The position numbers were made by a program, and so were the translations under genes. Source: Aeromicrobium flavum (GTDB lineage: Bacteria > Actinomycetota > Actinomycetes > Propionibacteriales > Nocardioidaceae). Taken from it: a stretch of DNA of 64,000 nucleotides. The notes beneath the pieces were generated by a model, which was given only the letters and a program-made list of their open reading frames with translations, had not been told where the DNA came from and searched no databases. The stretch lies in the NCBI RefSeq assembly GCF_007992115.1, contig NZ_BJZQ01000014.1, positions 1 through 64,000 of the forward strand, read 5' to 3'. Below, piece after piece: positions 34,253 to 43,164 of the stretch (positions are counted from its first letter, which is position 1; each line of letters starts with the position of its first letter).

Positions 34253-36205
34253 GTGACGGAATCAACCACGGTCGATCCCACTCCCGCGGACGGCGCCGAC
34301 CAGGCCCCCGCGAAGGCTCCCCGCAAGTCCGGGGGTGCGCTGGGCGGAAAGGTGATCGCCGAGCTCCAGGAGATCGCCGCCGGCCTCGGCATCGAGGGCG
34401 CCGCCAAGATGCGCAAGGGCCAGCTGATCGACGCGATCAAGACCGCGCGTGGCGAGTCCAAGCCCGCCGAGGCGCCCCGCGCCAGCCAGGACACCCTGCC
34501 CGAGGCGCCGGCCGAGGCGCCCGCGCCGGTCGAGGCGTCCGCCCCCAAGGCCCGCAAGCGCCCGGCCCGCGCCAGTCGCGCCGCCGGCGCCCCCAAGTCC
34601 ACCGCTCCGGTCGAGAAGGTCGAGCAGGCCGAGGTCGAGGCCCCGCAGGCTCCCGCCGCGTCCGAGTCGTCCGACCAGGGCGAGCCGCGTCGCGAGCGCA
34701 CGCCGAAGCAGGACGACAAGGGTCAGAGCGACCGCTCGCAGGACGAGAAGCAGGGCGACAGGTCGCAGGGCGAGCGCCGCGAGCGCGAGTCCGGCGACCG
34801 TGAGGGCCGCAACCAGAACCGCGGCCAGGGCAACCAGGGCCGCAACCAGGAGCGTGGCCAGGGCAACCAGGACCGCACCCAGGAGCGTGGCCAGGGCAAC
34901 CAGGACCGCAACCAGGACCGCAACCAGGACCGCAACCAGGGCAACCAGAACCGCACCCAGGACGAGGACGGCGGACGCCGCCGCAACCGTCGTGGTCGCA
35001 ACCGCAGCACCGGCATCGGCGGCGGCCGTGGCCTCGAGGACAACCCCACCTTCACCGAGGACGACGTCCTGGTGCCGGCCGCGGGCATCCTCGACATCCA
35101 CGACAACTACGCGTTCGTGCGCACCACCGGCTACCTGCCGAGCGAGAACGACGTCTACGTCTCGATGTCGCTCGTGCGCAAGCTCGGCCTGCGTCGCGGT
35201 GACGCGATCACCGGCCAGGTGCGCCAGCCCCGCGAGGGCGAGCGCAAGGAGAAGTTCAACCCGATGGTCAAGGTCGACTCGGTCAACGGGTCCGACGCCG
35301 AGGAGTCCAAGCGTCGCGTCGACTTCTCCAAGCTGACGCCGCTGTACCCCTCCGAGCGCCTGCGCCTCGAGGGCCAGGCCAGTGGCCTGACCGGTCGCGT
35401 CATCGACTTGGTCTCGCCGATCGGCAAGGGCCAGCGTGGCCTCATCGTCTCGCCGCCCAAGGCCGGCAAGACGATGGTCATGCAGCAGATCGCGAACGCC
35501 ATCACCGAGAACAACCCCGAGTGCCACCTGATGATCGTCCTGGTGGACGAGCGTCCGGAGGAGGTCACCGACTTCCAGCGCACCGTCAAGGGCGAGGTCA
35601 TCGCGTCCACGTTCGACCGCCCGGCGTCCGACCACACCACCGTGGCCGAGCTGGCGATCGAGCGCGCCAAGCGGCTGGTCGAGCTGGGTCACGACGTCGT
35701 CGTGCTGCTCGACGGCATCACGCGCCTGGGCCGTGCCTACAACCTGGCGGCTCCGGCGTCCGGCCGGATCATGTCCGGCGGTGTCGACTCCTCGGCGCTG
35801 TACCCGCCCAAGAAGTTCTTCGGCGCGGCGCGCAACATCGAGGACGGCGGCTCGCTGACCATCCTGGCCACCGCGCTGATCGAGACCGGCTCGCGCATGG
35901 ACGAGGTGATCTTCGAGGAGTTCAAGGGCACCGGCAACTGGGAGCTGCGCCTGCGTCGCGAGTTCGCCGACAAGCGCATCTTCCCCGCGATCGACGTCGA
36001 CGCCTCGAGCACGCGCCGTGAGGAGCTGCTCATGGCCCGCGACGAGCTCGCCATCGTGTGGAAGCTGCGCCGGCTGCTCTCGGGCCTCGACGGCCAGCAG
36101 GGCCTCGAGCTCATCCTGGGCAAGCTCAAGAAGACGCAGAACAACGTCGAGTTCCTCATGGAGATCAACAAGACGATGCCCGGCGGCGCCAACGACGGCA
36201 GCTGA
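34253..36205 (+). CDS. rho: Transcription termination factor Rho with a large disordered insert
   Basis: 650 residues, against about 420 in Escherichia coli. An N-terminal Rho_N-like SAP segment (LGGKVIAELQEIAAGLG) is followed by an Ala/Pro region and then a strongly polar Arg/Asn/Gln/Asp/Gly insert to about residue 260. After that come the canonical RNA-binding domain (GILDIHDNYAFVRTTGYLPS) and ATPase with Walker A SPPKAGKTM and Walker B VVVLLDGITR. Actinobacterial Rho often has such an insert, which adds RNA binding. GTG 34253 is chosen over GTG 34251, which hits a stop at once. Confidence 0.96.
   Translation: MTESTTVDPTPADGADQAPAKAPRKSGGALGGKVIAELQEIAAGLGIEGAAKMRKGQLIDAIKTARGESKPAEAPRASQDTLPEAPAEAPAPVEASAPKARKRPARASRAAGAPKSTAPVEKVEQAEVEAPQAPAASESSDQGEPRRERTPKQDDKGQSDRSQDEKQGDRSQGERRERESGDREGRNQNRGQGNQGRNQERGQGNQDRTQERGQGNQDRNQDRNQDRNQGNQNRTQDEDGGRRRNRRGRNRSTGIGGGRGLEDNPTFTEDDVLVPAAGILDIHDNYAFVRTTGYLPSENDVYVSMSLVRKLGLRRGDAITGQVRQPREGERKEKFNPMVKVDSVNGSDAEESKRRVDFSKLTPLYPSERLRLEGQASGLTGRVIDLVSPIGKGQRGLIVSPPKAGKTMVMQQIANAITENNPECHLMIVLVDERPEEVTDFQRTVKGEVIASTFDRPASDHTTVAELAIERAKRLVELGHDVVVLLDGITRLGRAYNLAAPASGRIMSGGVDSSALYPPKKFFGAARNIEDGGSLTILATALIETGSRMDEVIFEEFKGTGNWELRLRREFADKRIFPAIDVDASSTRREELLMARDELAIVWKLRRLLSGLDGQQGLELILGKLKKTQNNVEFLMEINKTMPGGANDGS
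34811..34960 (+). repeat. Tandem Asn-Gln-Arg repeats inside rho
   Basis: Imperfect tandem units of about 33 nt encode NQGRNQERGQG and NQDRTQERGQG, then 12-nt AACCAGGACCGC units encode NQDR repeats. The codons are near-identical, so the array can expand or contract in frame by slippage. It forms part of the disordered Rho insert. Confidence 0.85.
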
Positions 36206-36225
36206 CGCACCGCCTGCACGAACCA

Positions 36226-36262
36226 CGACCGGCCCGGCCCCGACAGGGGACCGGGCCGGTCG
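36226..36262 (+). terminator. Strong hairpin after rho
   Basis: A 12-bp perfect stem, 36226-36237 with 36251-36262 (CGACCGGCCCGG), and an inner CCCC/GGGG pairing. It lies 20 nt after the rho stop, without a U-tract. Confidence 0.75.
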
Positions 36263-36299
36263 CGTTCGCTCGGTCGGGACTCCCGGGTAGCCTCGCCGC

Positions 36300-36782
36300 A
36301 TGACCACCGCCTGGGACTTCACCGCCACGACCATCGACGGCCTCGACCAGCACCTGGCCGACTACCGCGGCAAGGTGGCGCTCGTCGTCAACACCGCCTC
36401 CCAGTGCGGCTTCACGCCCCAGTACGGGCCCCTGCAGGAGCTCTACGACACCTACGCCGAGCGCGGCTTCGTGGTGCTGGGCTTCCCGTGCGACCAGTTC
36501 GGTGGCCAAGAGCCCGGCGCCGAGGACGAGATCGCCACGTTCTGCGAGTCGCAGTTCGGCGTCCAGTTCCCGATGTTCTCGAAGGTCGACGTCAACGGGT
36601 CGGGCGCGCACCCGCTGTTCCAGTGGCTCAAGAGCGAGAAGAAGGGCATCCTCGGGGGCGCCATCAAGTGGAACTTCACCAAGTTCCTCGTCGACCCCGA
36701 CGGCAACGTGGTGAAGCGCTACGGCTCCACGACCAGCCCGAAGGACATCGCCGCCGACATCGAGGCGCTGCTTCCGGGCTGA
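36300..36782 (+). CDS. Glutathione-peroxidase-family thiol peroxidase
   Basis: 160 residues. The peroxidatic C36 sits in NTASQCGFTPQY, the second block is GFPCDQFGGQEPG with resolving-type C64 and Q70, and KWNFTKFLVD supplies the conserved Trp and Asn. Bacterial homologues with Cys instead of selenocysteine usually use thioredoxin rather than glutathione. ATG 36300 is 6 nt after TAGCCT (36288-36293). Confidence 0.93.
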   Translation: MTTAWDFTATTIDGLDQHLADYRGKVALVVNTASQCGFTPQYGPLQELYDTYAERGFVVLGFPCDQFGGQEPGAEDEIATFCESQFGVQFPMFSKVDVNGSGAHPLFQWLKSEKKGILGGAIKWNFTKFLVDPDGNVVKRYGSTTSPKDIAADIEALLPG

Positions 36783-36788
36783 GCCGGC

Positions 36789-37118
36789 TCAGGCGTCGGG
36801 GTCGCGGCGGCGGCGGCCGACGCGCTTCGACTCGTCCTCGCCGGACAGGATCGGCGAGCGCCGCGGCACGGGGCGCTGCACGTTGCGTAGCGTCGAGTCC
36901 TCCTCGGTCACGACGCGTCGCGCGTTGGCGGCCCCGACGAACGCCACGACGGTGAGGATGATCCACACCAGCGCCGCGACGAGGCCGATCGCGGCGATCA
37001 CGGTGATCGCGCGGTTGGCTCCGTACTCCGTGGCGATCCAGGCAGCCGCAGCGCCGAGCACCACGAGCATCGCCAACGTGACGGCGATGGTCTTGATCCT
37101 GCTGCTCTTGTCCACCAT
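36789..37118 (-). CDS. Small two-helix membrane protein
   Basis: 109 residues from ATG 37118. Two hydrophobic helices (about 7-29 and 34-60) are followed by a basic cytosolic-style tail rich in Arg (RRVVTEEDS..., ending GRRRRDPDA). No family is recognised. TACTAT (37131-37126) lies 7 nt before ATG 37118, so the leaderless rule favours this start over ATG 37127, which would lie in the -10. Confidence 0.75.
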   Translation of the reverse strand: MVDKSSRIKTIAVTLAMLVVLGAAAAWIATEYGANRAITVIAAIGLVAALVWIILTVVAFVGAANARRVVTEEDSTLRNVQRPVPRRSPILSGEDESKRVGRRRRDPDA

Positions 37119-37178
37119 GTGGGTCATAGTAGGCGGTCGCACGGTCCGAGGGGGAGCGGGGAACATCGCGAACCCGAT

Positions 37179-37208
37179 TTGGGTTATACGAGTGCCGACT
37201 GGCACAAT
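37179..37208 (+). promoter_or_regulatory. Candidate rpmE promoter
   Basis: TTGGGT (37179-37184), an 18-nt spacer and CACAAT (37203-37208). A short inverted repeat GTGCC-GACT-GGCAC (37192-37205) overlaps the -10. TATACG within the spacer is an alternative -10. Confidence 0.4.
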
Positions 37209-37273
37209 CGATCCTTGGTTCCGGTTCACGGTGCGCGCCCGCGTCCGACCCGGCGACCTCACGAGAGGACATC

Positions 37274-37480
37274 ATGAAGAAGGACATCCACCCCGCGTAC
37301 GTCGAGACCCAGGTGACCTGCACCTGCGGCAACTCGTTCACGACCAAGAGCACGGCCACCGAGGGCTCCCTCCGCGCCGATGTCTGCTCGGCCTGCCACC
37401 CGTTCTACACGGGCAAGCAGAAGATCCTCGACACCGGTGGCCGCGTGGCCCGGTTCGAGAAGCGCTACGGCAAGAAGTAG
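37274..37480 (+). CDS. rpmE: Ribosomal protein bL31 (zinc form)
   Basis: 68 residues. Four zinc-binding cysteines, C16, C18, C38 and C41 (VTCTCGN and DVCSACHPF), mark the zinc-containing C+ form that is the default when zinc is plentiful. AGAGGA lies upstream of ATG 37274. It is followed by a terminator and then prfA, a common gene order. Confidence 0.97.
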   Translation: MKKDIHPAYVETQVTCTCGNSFTTKSTATEGSLRADVCSACHPFYTGKQKILDTGGRVARFEKRYGKK

Positions 37481-37488
37481 GACTTCTC

Positions 37489-37524
37489 CGGCGCCGGTCG
37501 CTCCTCCCGGAGCGGCCGGCGCCG
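37489..37524 (+). terminator. Terminator hairpin between rpmE and prfA
   Basis: The outer stem CGGCGCCGG (37489-37497) pairs with 37516-37524 and the inner stem CGCTCC (37499-37504) with GGAGCG (37509-37514), closing a TCCC loop; TTGTC follows. Confidence 0.8.
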
Positions 37525-37559
37525 TTGTCGTGTCCGGACCCAGCGCAGGAGGTGACGTC

Positions 37560-38624
37560 ATGTTCGAAGCCGTCGAGTCGATGATCGACGAGCATGCGGA
37601 GTTGGAACGGCAGATGTCCGACCCGGACGTCCACGCCGATCCTCGTCGCGCCCGCGACCTGGGCCGCCGGTACGCCGAGCTGACCGCGGTCATCCGGACG
37701 TACCGCGAGTGGCAGGACGCCCGCGAGGACCTCGTGGCCGCCCAGGAGCTCCACATGGACGACGAGGCCGCCGAGCTCGAACGACGGGTCCCCGCGCTCG
37801 CCGAGCGGCTCGAGCGCATGCTGGTGCCGCGCGACCCCGCCGACGGCAAGGACGTCATCCTCGAGATCAAGGGCGGCGAGGGCGGCGAGGAGTCGGCCCT
37901 GTTCGCCGGCGACCTGCTGCGGATGTACTCGCGCTACGCCGAGCAGCACGGCTGGAAGGTCGAGGTGCTCGACGCCACCGAGACGGCGCTGGGCGGCTAC
38001 AAGTCCGTCACGGCCGCGGTCAAGGCCAAGGGCACCCCCGAGCCCGGCGAGGCGCCGTACGCGCTGCTGAAGTTCGAGGGCGGTGTCCACCGCGTGCAGC
38101 GCGTCCCCGTCACCGAGTCGCAGGGCCGGATCCACACCTCGGCCGCCGGCGTGCTCGTGCTGCCCGAGGCCGAGGACGTCGACGTGCAGATCAACGACAA
38201 CGACCTGCGGATCGACGTGTTCCGCTCGTCCGGACCCGGCGGTCAGAGCGTCAACACCACCGACTCCGCGGTCCGGATCACGCACCTGCCCACGGGCATC
38301 GTCGTGAGCTGCCAGAACGAGAAGTCGCAGCTGCAGAACAAGGAGCAGGCGATGCGCATCCTGCGGTCGCGGATGCTCGACGCGGCGCAGGCCGAGGCCG
38401 ACGCGCAGGCGTCGGACGCCCGTCGCTCGCAGGTGCGCACGGTCGACCGCTCCGAGCGCGTCCGCACGTACAACTTCCCCGAGAACCGCATCTCCGACCA
38501 CCGCACGGGGTTCAAGGCGTACAACCTCGACCAGGTGATCGACGGGGCGCTGGACGACGTCATCGGATCGCTCGTCGAGGCCGACCTGGCCGAGCGGCTC
38601 GCCGCGCTGGAGGACCGCCGGTGA
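37560..38624 (+). CDS. prfA: Peptide chain release factor 1
   Basis: 354 residues. The GGQ motif is at residues 227-229 ([10 protein letters not shown]). Other RF1 blocks are [38 protein letters not shown] and [12 protein letters not shown]1 ends translation at UAA/UAG, and its Gln is methylated by PrmC, encoded immediately downstream. ATG 37560 follows AGGAGGTGACGTC. Confidence 0.97.
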   Translation: MFEAVESMIDEHAELERQMSDPDVHADPRRARDLGRRYAELTAVIRTYREWQDAREDLVAAQELHMDDEAAELERRVPALAERLERMLVPRDPADGKDVILEIKGGEGGEESALFAGDLLRMYSRYAEQHGWKVEVLDATETALGGYKSVTAAVKAKGTPEPGEAPYALLKFEGGVHRVQRVPVTESQGRIHTSAAGVLVLPEAEDVDVQINDNDLRIDVFRSSGPGGQSVNTTDSAVRITHLPTGIVVSCQNEKSQLQNKEQAMRILRSRMLDAAQAEADAQASDARRSQVRTVDRSERVRTYNFPENRISDHRTGFKAYNLDQVIDGALDDVIGSLVEADLAERLAALEDRR

Positions 38625-39466
38625 GCACCCGCCGGCTGCTGGAGGACGCCGCCGCGCGGCTGGAGGAGGGCGGCGTCGGGTCCCCCCGGCACGACGCCGA
38701 GGTGCTGCTCAGCCACGTCACCGGCACGCCGCGGGCCCTGCTGACGCTCACGGCGAGGGTCGACGACGTCCAGCGCCGCACCTACCTGGAGATGATCGAC
38801 GCCCGCGCCCGCCGCGTGCCCCTGCAGCACATCACCGGCTCGGCCGGGTTCCGCTACGTCGACCTCGAGGTCGGGCCGGGTGTGTTCGTGCCGCGCCCCG
38901 AGACCGAGCTGCTCGCCGGCTGGGCGATCGACGCGGCCCGCGCCGTGCTGACGGGGGAGGACCGCCCGCCGGTCGTCGTCGAGCTGTGCGCCGGCTCCGG
39001 GGCGATCTCGCTGTCGATGGTCCACGAGCTGCCGGAGTCGCGCGTGCACGCCGTCGAGCTCGACGAGGGCGCGTTCGCGTGGGCCCTGCGCAACCTCGAC
39101 GGCACGGGGGTCGACCTGCGCCGCGGCGACATGGGCGACGCGTTCCCCGAGCTCGACGGCACCGTCGACGTGGTGGTGGTCAACCCGCCGTACATCCCGC
39201 TGGACGCGTGGGAGTCGGTCGCGCCCGAGGCCCGCGACCACGACCCTCAGCTGGCGCTCTGGTCCGGCGACGACGGCCTCGACGCGATGCGCGTGGTCGA
39301 GCAGGTGGCCTGGCGCCTGCTGCGCTCCGGCGGCGTGGTCGGCGCCGAGCACGCCGACGCCCAGGGGGAGTCCGCTCCGGCCGTCTTCACCCCGCGCTGG
39401 GCCGAGGTCCGCGACCACCTCGACCTCGCTGACCGCCCCCGCTTCGTCACCGCCCGCCGCCCCTGA
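38621..39466 (+). CDS. prmC: Release-factor glutamine methyltransferase PrmC
   Basis: 281 residues. A helical N-terminal domain with [16 protein letters not shown], then the SAM-binding [13 protein letters not shown] and catalytic NPPYIP motif. It methylates the GGQ glutamine of release factors. GTG 38621 overlaps the prfA stop by 4 nt. Confidence 0.96.
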   Translation: MSTRRLLEDAAARLEEGGVGSPRHDAEVLLSHVTGTPRALLTLTARVDDVQRRTYLEMIDARARRVPLQHITGSAGFRYVDLEVGPGVFVPRPETELLAGWAIDAARAVLTGEDRPPVVVELCAGSGAISLSMVHELPESRVHAVELDEGAFAWALRNLDGTGVDLRRGDMGDAFPELDGTVDVVVVNPPYIPLDAWESVAPEARDHDPQLALWSGDDGLDAMRVVEQVAWRLLRSGGVVGAEHADAQGESAPAVFTPRWAEVRDHLDLADRPRFVTARRP

Positions 39467-39474
39467 CCCGTACG

Positions 39475-39605
39475 CGGTTCCGGCCGGGGCGGTGAGCTGG
39501 GTCCCACGGCTCCGGCAGGGGCGGTGAGCTGAGTCCCAGGGCGGCGGCGCGCGTGGGACCAGGGTCACCGCCCCTGGGGTGCGGTCGGACCCAGCTCACC
39601 GCCTC
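39475..39605. repeat. Four-copy inverted/tandem intergenic repeat cluster
   Basis: Two 32-nt direct repeats (39475-39506, 39507-39538) share the core GGCGGTGAGCTGNGTCC. Two further copies of the 21-nt core lie in opposite orientation at 39554-39574 and 39585-39605. Copy 1 can pair with copy 4, and copy 2 with copy 3, giving a nested hairpin or cruciform. It fills the gap between convergent prmC and a DMT permease gene. I do not recognise it as a named element; it could be a bidirectional terminator or a mobile intergenic repeat. Confidence 0.85.
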
Positions 39606-39624
39606 CGACAGCGGGGAGCGGGGC

Positions 39625-40494
39625 TCAGGAGACGCGGACGCGGCTGCCGGCGTCGGCGATGCGGTAGAGGCCCCAGGCGATGCCGACGAGTCCGAGCGCC
39701 TGGATCGCCAGGGCGGCCGGCGAGGTCGGCAGCGACTCGTCGAACAGCAGGGAGCCGAGCAGGATCGACAGCAGCACCGAGGTCACGTTGAGCACCGGCA
39801 TCGAGTGCGAGAGGCGCGACAGCTGGTAGGCGCGCTGGTTGAGCGACATCGCCAGCAGGGCGCACGCCAGCAGCACCCACGGCGACCAGGTCCCGAGGAA
39901 GCCGGGGACGCCCTCGTCGCCGATCGCGCTGCCGACCACCTTCATCAGGCAGGCGGTGATGCCGAAGAGCATGCCGGCCGTCATCCCGAGCACGAACGCG
40001 GCCACGCCACGGCGCGGCAGCTGGTTCGCCACGCGCGTCACCACCAGGGCGATGACGACGCCGGCGGCGGCGACGCCGAGCATCCAGCCCATCGGGGCGT
40101 CCCGGCCCTCGTGGCTCCGGTCCGCGAGGGACACCACGGCGATGAGCGACACGATGGTCACGGCGACGCCGGCGATCTCGTTCCAGTGCGGCAGGCGCCG
40201 CTCCAGGGAAGAGCGCACCACGACGGCGAGCACAACGCCCAGCAGGATGATCGGCTGGACGAGCGACAGCGTGCCGAGGTTGAGGGCGATCGCGTGCAGG
40301 AACCAGGCGGTCAGGCCGATCGTGCTGCCGGCGAGCCAGCGCGGGCTGCGCAGCAGCTGCAGCAGCACCAGCAGGGGATGGGTGACCGTGAGGTGCACGC
40401 GGCCGGCGGCCAGGTGCTGGAAGGACGTCGAGAAGGCGAAGCCGAGGGCGGACCCCAGGGCGAGGGCGGCCGCGAGGGTCGGCGACGAGGTCAT
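39625..40494 (-). CDS. DMT-superfamily permease
   Basis: 289 residues with about nine to ten hydrophobic segments spread over the whole length. The N-terminal half has FQHLAAGRVH and the middle LNLGTLSLVQPIILLGVVLAVVV, similar to EamA/NIPA-like proteins of the drug/metabolite transporter superfamily. The substrate cannot be read from sequence. It is divergent from the YrdC-type gene across 124 nt. Confidence 0.8.
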   Translation of the reverse strand: MTSSPTLAAALALGSALGFAFSTSFQHLAAGRVHLTVTHPLLVLLQLLRSPRWLAGSTIGLTAWFLHAIALNLGTLSLVQPIILLGVVLAVVVRSSLERRLPHWNEIAGVAVTIVSLIAVVSLADRSHEGRDAPMGWMLGVAAAGVVIALVVTRVANQLPRRGVAAFVLGMTAGMLFGITACLMKVVGSAIGDEGVPGFLGTWSPWVLLACALLAMSLNQRAYQLSRLSHSMPVLNVTSVLLSILLGSLLFDESLPTSPAALAIQALGLVGIAWGLYRIADAGSRVRVS

Positions 40495-40618
40495 CGCGTC
40501 ACGACTGTCGAGGGGCCGACCGCAGTCGCCGGGAGGATGGGCATCCTGACGATCCTACCGACCGGCCTGCCGGTGGCCGCACGCGTGGGTGACGTCGCCG
40601 ACCCCTAACCTTGGGCTC

Positions 40619-41272
40619 ATGAGGTTCGACTGCGCGACCGAGCTCGACGCCGGCATCGAGGCCGCCGTGTCGGCCCTGCGCGACGGTGCGCTCGTCGTGC
40701 TGCCGACCGACACGGTCTACGGCATCGCGGCCGACGCGTTCGACCCCACGGCCGTCGCACGGCTGCTCGAGGCCAAGGGCCGCGGCCGCGACATGCCCCC
40801 TCCGGTCCTGATCGCCGAGCCGGCCACGCTCGACGCCCTCGTCGCCGAGCGCCCGCCGACGTGGCTGCAGGCGATGCTCGAGGACCTGTGGCCCGGACCC
40901 CTCACGGTCGTCTTCCGCGCCCAGCCGTCGCTGACGTGGGACCTGGGGGAGACGCACGGCACTGTCGCCGTGCGCGTCCCCGACGACGACCGCACGCGGG
41001 CCGTCCTGCGCAAGGCCGGACCGAGTGCCGTCAGCAGCGCCAACCTGAGCGGTCAGCCCGCCGCCGCCTCGGCGGACGAGGCCGAGTCGATGCTCGCCGA
41101 CAGCGTCCGCGTCTACCTCGACGGCGGCCCCACGGCGGGTGCCACGCCCTCGACGATCCTCGACGTCACTGGCGCCGTCCCGCGGGTGCTGCGTGCCGGC
41201 GCCATCGACGTGGCGACGCTGCACCGCTACAACAACACGATCGAGCCCGCCGGCGGTGGAGCCGGTGCGTGA
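40619..41272 (+). CDS. L-threonylcarbamoyladenylate synthase (Sua5/YrdC)
   Basis: 217 residues. It makes threonylcarbamoyl-AMP for the t6A37 tRNA modification. Motifs: VLPTDTVYGIAADAF, EAKGRGRDMPPPVLI, GPLTVVF, AVRVPDDD and SANLSGQPAA. It ends without the Sua5 C-terminal domain, so it is YrdC/TsaC-length. ATG 40619 is 7 nt after TAACCT (40606-40611); an upstream GTG at 40589 would include the promoter. It overlaps wecA by 8 nt. Confidence 0.93.
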   Translation: MRFDCATELDAGIEAAVSALRDGALVVLPTDTVYGIAADAFDPTAVARLLEAKGRGRDMPPPVLIAEPATLDALVAERPPTWLQAMLEDLWPGPLTVVFRAQPSLTWDLGETHGTVAVRVPDDDRTRAVLRKAGPSAVSSANLSGQPAAASADEAESMLADSVRVYLDGGPTAGATPSTILDVTGAVPRVLRAGAIDVATLHRYNNTIEPAGGGAGA

Positions 41273-42389
41273 GTACCTCGTCGTCTTCGGCGTCGCGATC
41301 GGCGTGGCGTACCTGCTGTCGTCCCTCGCGCGGCAGAGTGCCCAGCAGCTCGGGGCGGTCGCCCAGGTGCGCGACCGCGACGTGCACGCGATCCCCACGC
41401 CGTACTTCGGCGGCCCGGCGATGCTCGGCGGGCTGGTCGCGGCGTACCTGACCGCCACCCACCTGCCGTTCCTGTCCGGCGGTGACGAGTCGCTCTTCGC
41501 CGACCTGCGGGCCGTGCTGGTCGGCGGCTTCGTGATCTGCCTCGTCGGCGTCATCGACGACCTCTTCGAGCTCGACGCCCTCAGCAAGTTCGCCGGCCAG
41601 GTGCTGGCGGGCGTCATCACCGTCGCGATGGGCCTGCACTTCGTCTACCTGCCGCTGCCCAACACGTACCTCGGCCTCGACCAGGCGCAGGCGATGATCC
41701 TCACCGTATTCCTCATCGTGGCCACGGCCAACGCGATGAACTTCGTCGACGGGCTCGACGGCCTGGCGGCGGGGATGGCCGCCATCGGCTCCATCGCGTT
41801 CTTCGTGTACGCCTTCGTCCTGGCGGTCGAGAACGGCGAGACCCGCGCGGTCGCGGCGGCCATCCTCACGATCAGCCTCGCCGGCGCGTGCCTGGGCATC
41901 CTGCCGCACAACTTCTTCCCGGCGCGGATGTTCATCGGCGACTCGGGCTCGATGCTGCTCGGCTTCGTCCTGGCGTGCTCCTCGATCAGCCTCACCGGGC
42001 AGTTCCCGGCGACGAGCCTGTCGGAGGGGATCGGCGGTGCCGACTCGAGTCTGCTCCCGGCGGCGATCCTGCCGCTCGTGCTGCCGTTCGCGGTCCTCAC
42101 CGTCCCGTTCCTGGACATGGGTCTGGCGGTGCTGCGCCGCACCCGCGCGGGACGCTCGCCGTTCAGCCCCGACAAGATGCACATCCACCACCGGCTGCTC
42201 GAGATCGGCCACTCGCACCGGCGCGCCGTGCTGCTGATGTACGCCGCCGCCGCCCTCGTCGCGTTCGGCGTGGTCGCGATCGGCCTGTTCAGCGGCTGGC
42301 AGCTCTTCGTCGCCATCGCCGTGCTCACCGCCCTGGTCACGGCCGCGATCTTCCTGCTTCCCCGATTCGAATCGAAGGTGTGGTCGTGA
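41265..42389 (+). CDS. wecA: Polyprenyl-phosphate GlcNAc-1-phosphate transferase (WecA/Rfe family)
   Basis: 374 residues, about 11 membrane helices. Family motifs: GVIDDLFELD, NAMNFVDGLDGLAAG, HNFFPARMFIGDSGSMLLGF and the cytosolic HIHHRLLEIGHSH loop. It starts linkage-unit or arabinogalactan-type glycan synthesis by loading sugar-phosphate on the lipid carrier. GTG 41265 lies inside the end of the YrdC-type gene. YrdC next to wecA upstream of the atp operon is a conserved actinobacterial order. Confidence 0.92.
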   Translation: MREYLVVFGVAIGVAYLLSSLARQSAQQLGAVAQVRDRDVHAIPTPYFGGPAMLGGLVAAYLTATHLPFLSGGDESLFADLRAVLVGGFVICLVGVIDDLFELDALSKFAGQVLAGVITVAMGLHFVYLPLPNTYLGLDQAQAMILTVFLIVATANAMNFVDGLDGLAAGMAAIGSIAFFVYAFVLAVENGETRAVAAAILTISLAGACLGILPHNFFPARMFIGDSGSMLLGFVLACSSISLTGQFPATSLSEGIGGADSSLLPAAILPLVLPFAVLTVPFLDMGLAVLRRTRAGRSPFSPDKMHIHHRLLEIGHSHRRAVLLMYAAAALVAFGVVAIGLFSGWQLFVAIAVLTALVTAAIFLLPRFESKVWS

Positions 42390-42817
42390 GTCCTCGTCGC
42401 CTGACCCCGTGGGCTGCCGCCGTCACCATCGGGGCCTGTGCTCTCGTCGCGGCGCTGGTCGTGGGCTCCGAGGGCCTGCTGGGAGCGCTCGTCGGGGGAG
42501 CGATCGTCGCCATCTTCTTCGGCGCGACCCCGGCCGTGCTGGGACCCGTGGCCAAGCAGACCCCGGGGCTGTCGCTGCTGTTCGCGATGATCTTCTTCGT
42601 CACGAAGGTCGTCGCACTGCTGGTCCTGTTCGTCGTGCTCCAGGGTGCCGCCGGAGTCGACGGCGCGATCGACGCCGAGTCCGTCTCCGTCACGGTGATC
42701 GCCACGACCTTGGTCTGGCTGGCGGTCCGCGTCTTCGACTCCACCCGCGAGCGCACCCCGATGTACGACCTCCCGGACGCCTCCGCGGGCGATTCCGAGG
42801 ACCCGCCGCGCCCCTGA
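42386..42817 (+). CDS. AtpI-like membrane protein
   Basis: 143 residues from GTG 42386, overlapping the wecA stop by 4 nt. Four hydrophobic helices (about 8-26, 30-50, 60-82, 95-112), an acidic tail. Its place just before the ATP-synthase operon and its size suggest the ATP synthase I subunit family, which helps c-ring assembly. Motif support is weak, so this is inference from context. Confidence 0.65.
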   Translation: MSPRRLTPWAAAVTIGACALVAALVVGSEGLLGALVGGAIVAIFFGATPAVLGPVAKQTPGLSLLFAMIFFVTKVVALLVLFVVLQGAAGVDGAIDAESVSVTVIATTLVWLAVRVFDSTRERTPMYDLPDASAGDSEDPPRP

Positions 42818-42847
42818 GGCAGGCCCACGCGGCGGCCTCGAGGGGAA

Positions 42848-42899
42848 GTGAAAACTTTCACGACCTGCCTGCAGGCGCTGCAAAGGCCCCTGATAGATT
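42848..42899 (+). promoter_or_regulatory. Promoter region of the atp operon with palindrome
   Basis: TAGATT (42894-42899) is a -10 lying 9 nt before ATG 42909. Upstream is a perfect 6-2-6 palindrome GTGAAA-AC-TTTCAC (42848-42861), centred about 42 nt before the -10, a plausible activator or repressor site; the regulator is unknown. Confidence 0.55.
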
Positions 42900-42908
42900 C
42901 GGGGAGCG

Positions 42909-43100
42909 ATGAACGACACACCCCCACCGCAGGATCCGTGGGTAGCCTTCGGTCGCGTGGCCGGTGGTGTGATCTTCTACGGGGGAGCGGGATTCCTGCT
43001 CGATCGTTGGTGGGACACGTCGTTCATGGTCGCCATCGGAGTGGTGGTGGGTGCCGCACTGGGCATCTACACCGTCTTCATGGCGCAACGCGAGAGCTGA
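42909..43100 (+). CDS. AtpZ/AtpI-family small membrane protein
   Basis: 63 residues with two helices (FGRVAGGVIFYGGAGFLLDRW and FMVAIGVVVGAALGIYTVF). The G..GFLLDRW motif and two-helix layout fit the AtpZ/putative F0F1-ATPase subunit family that accompanies atp operons, possibly in ion uptake or rotor assembly. It is the first gene after the operon promoter. Confidence 0.8.
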   Translation: MNDTPPPQDPWVAFGRVAGGVIFYGGAGFLLDRWWDTSFMVAIGVVVGAALGIYTVFMAQRES

Positions 43101-43164
43101 TCTGCGCGAACTGCCGACCGACGTCGGGGCCGACAGGGTTCCGACGCCACAGAAGGGTGATCGA

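Noticed and set aside
34262-36334. Minus-strand frame of about 690 codons over rho
   Set aside because: Antisense shadow made of repetitive Leu/Val/Ala; rho is unambiguous.
39475-39605. CRISPR array
   Set aside because: Repeats are in both orientations, few, and without unique spacers of constant length; no cas genes.
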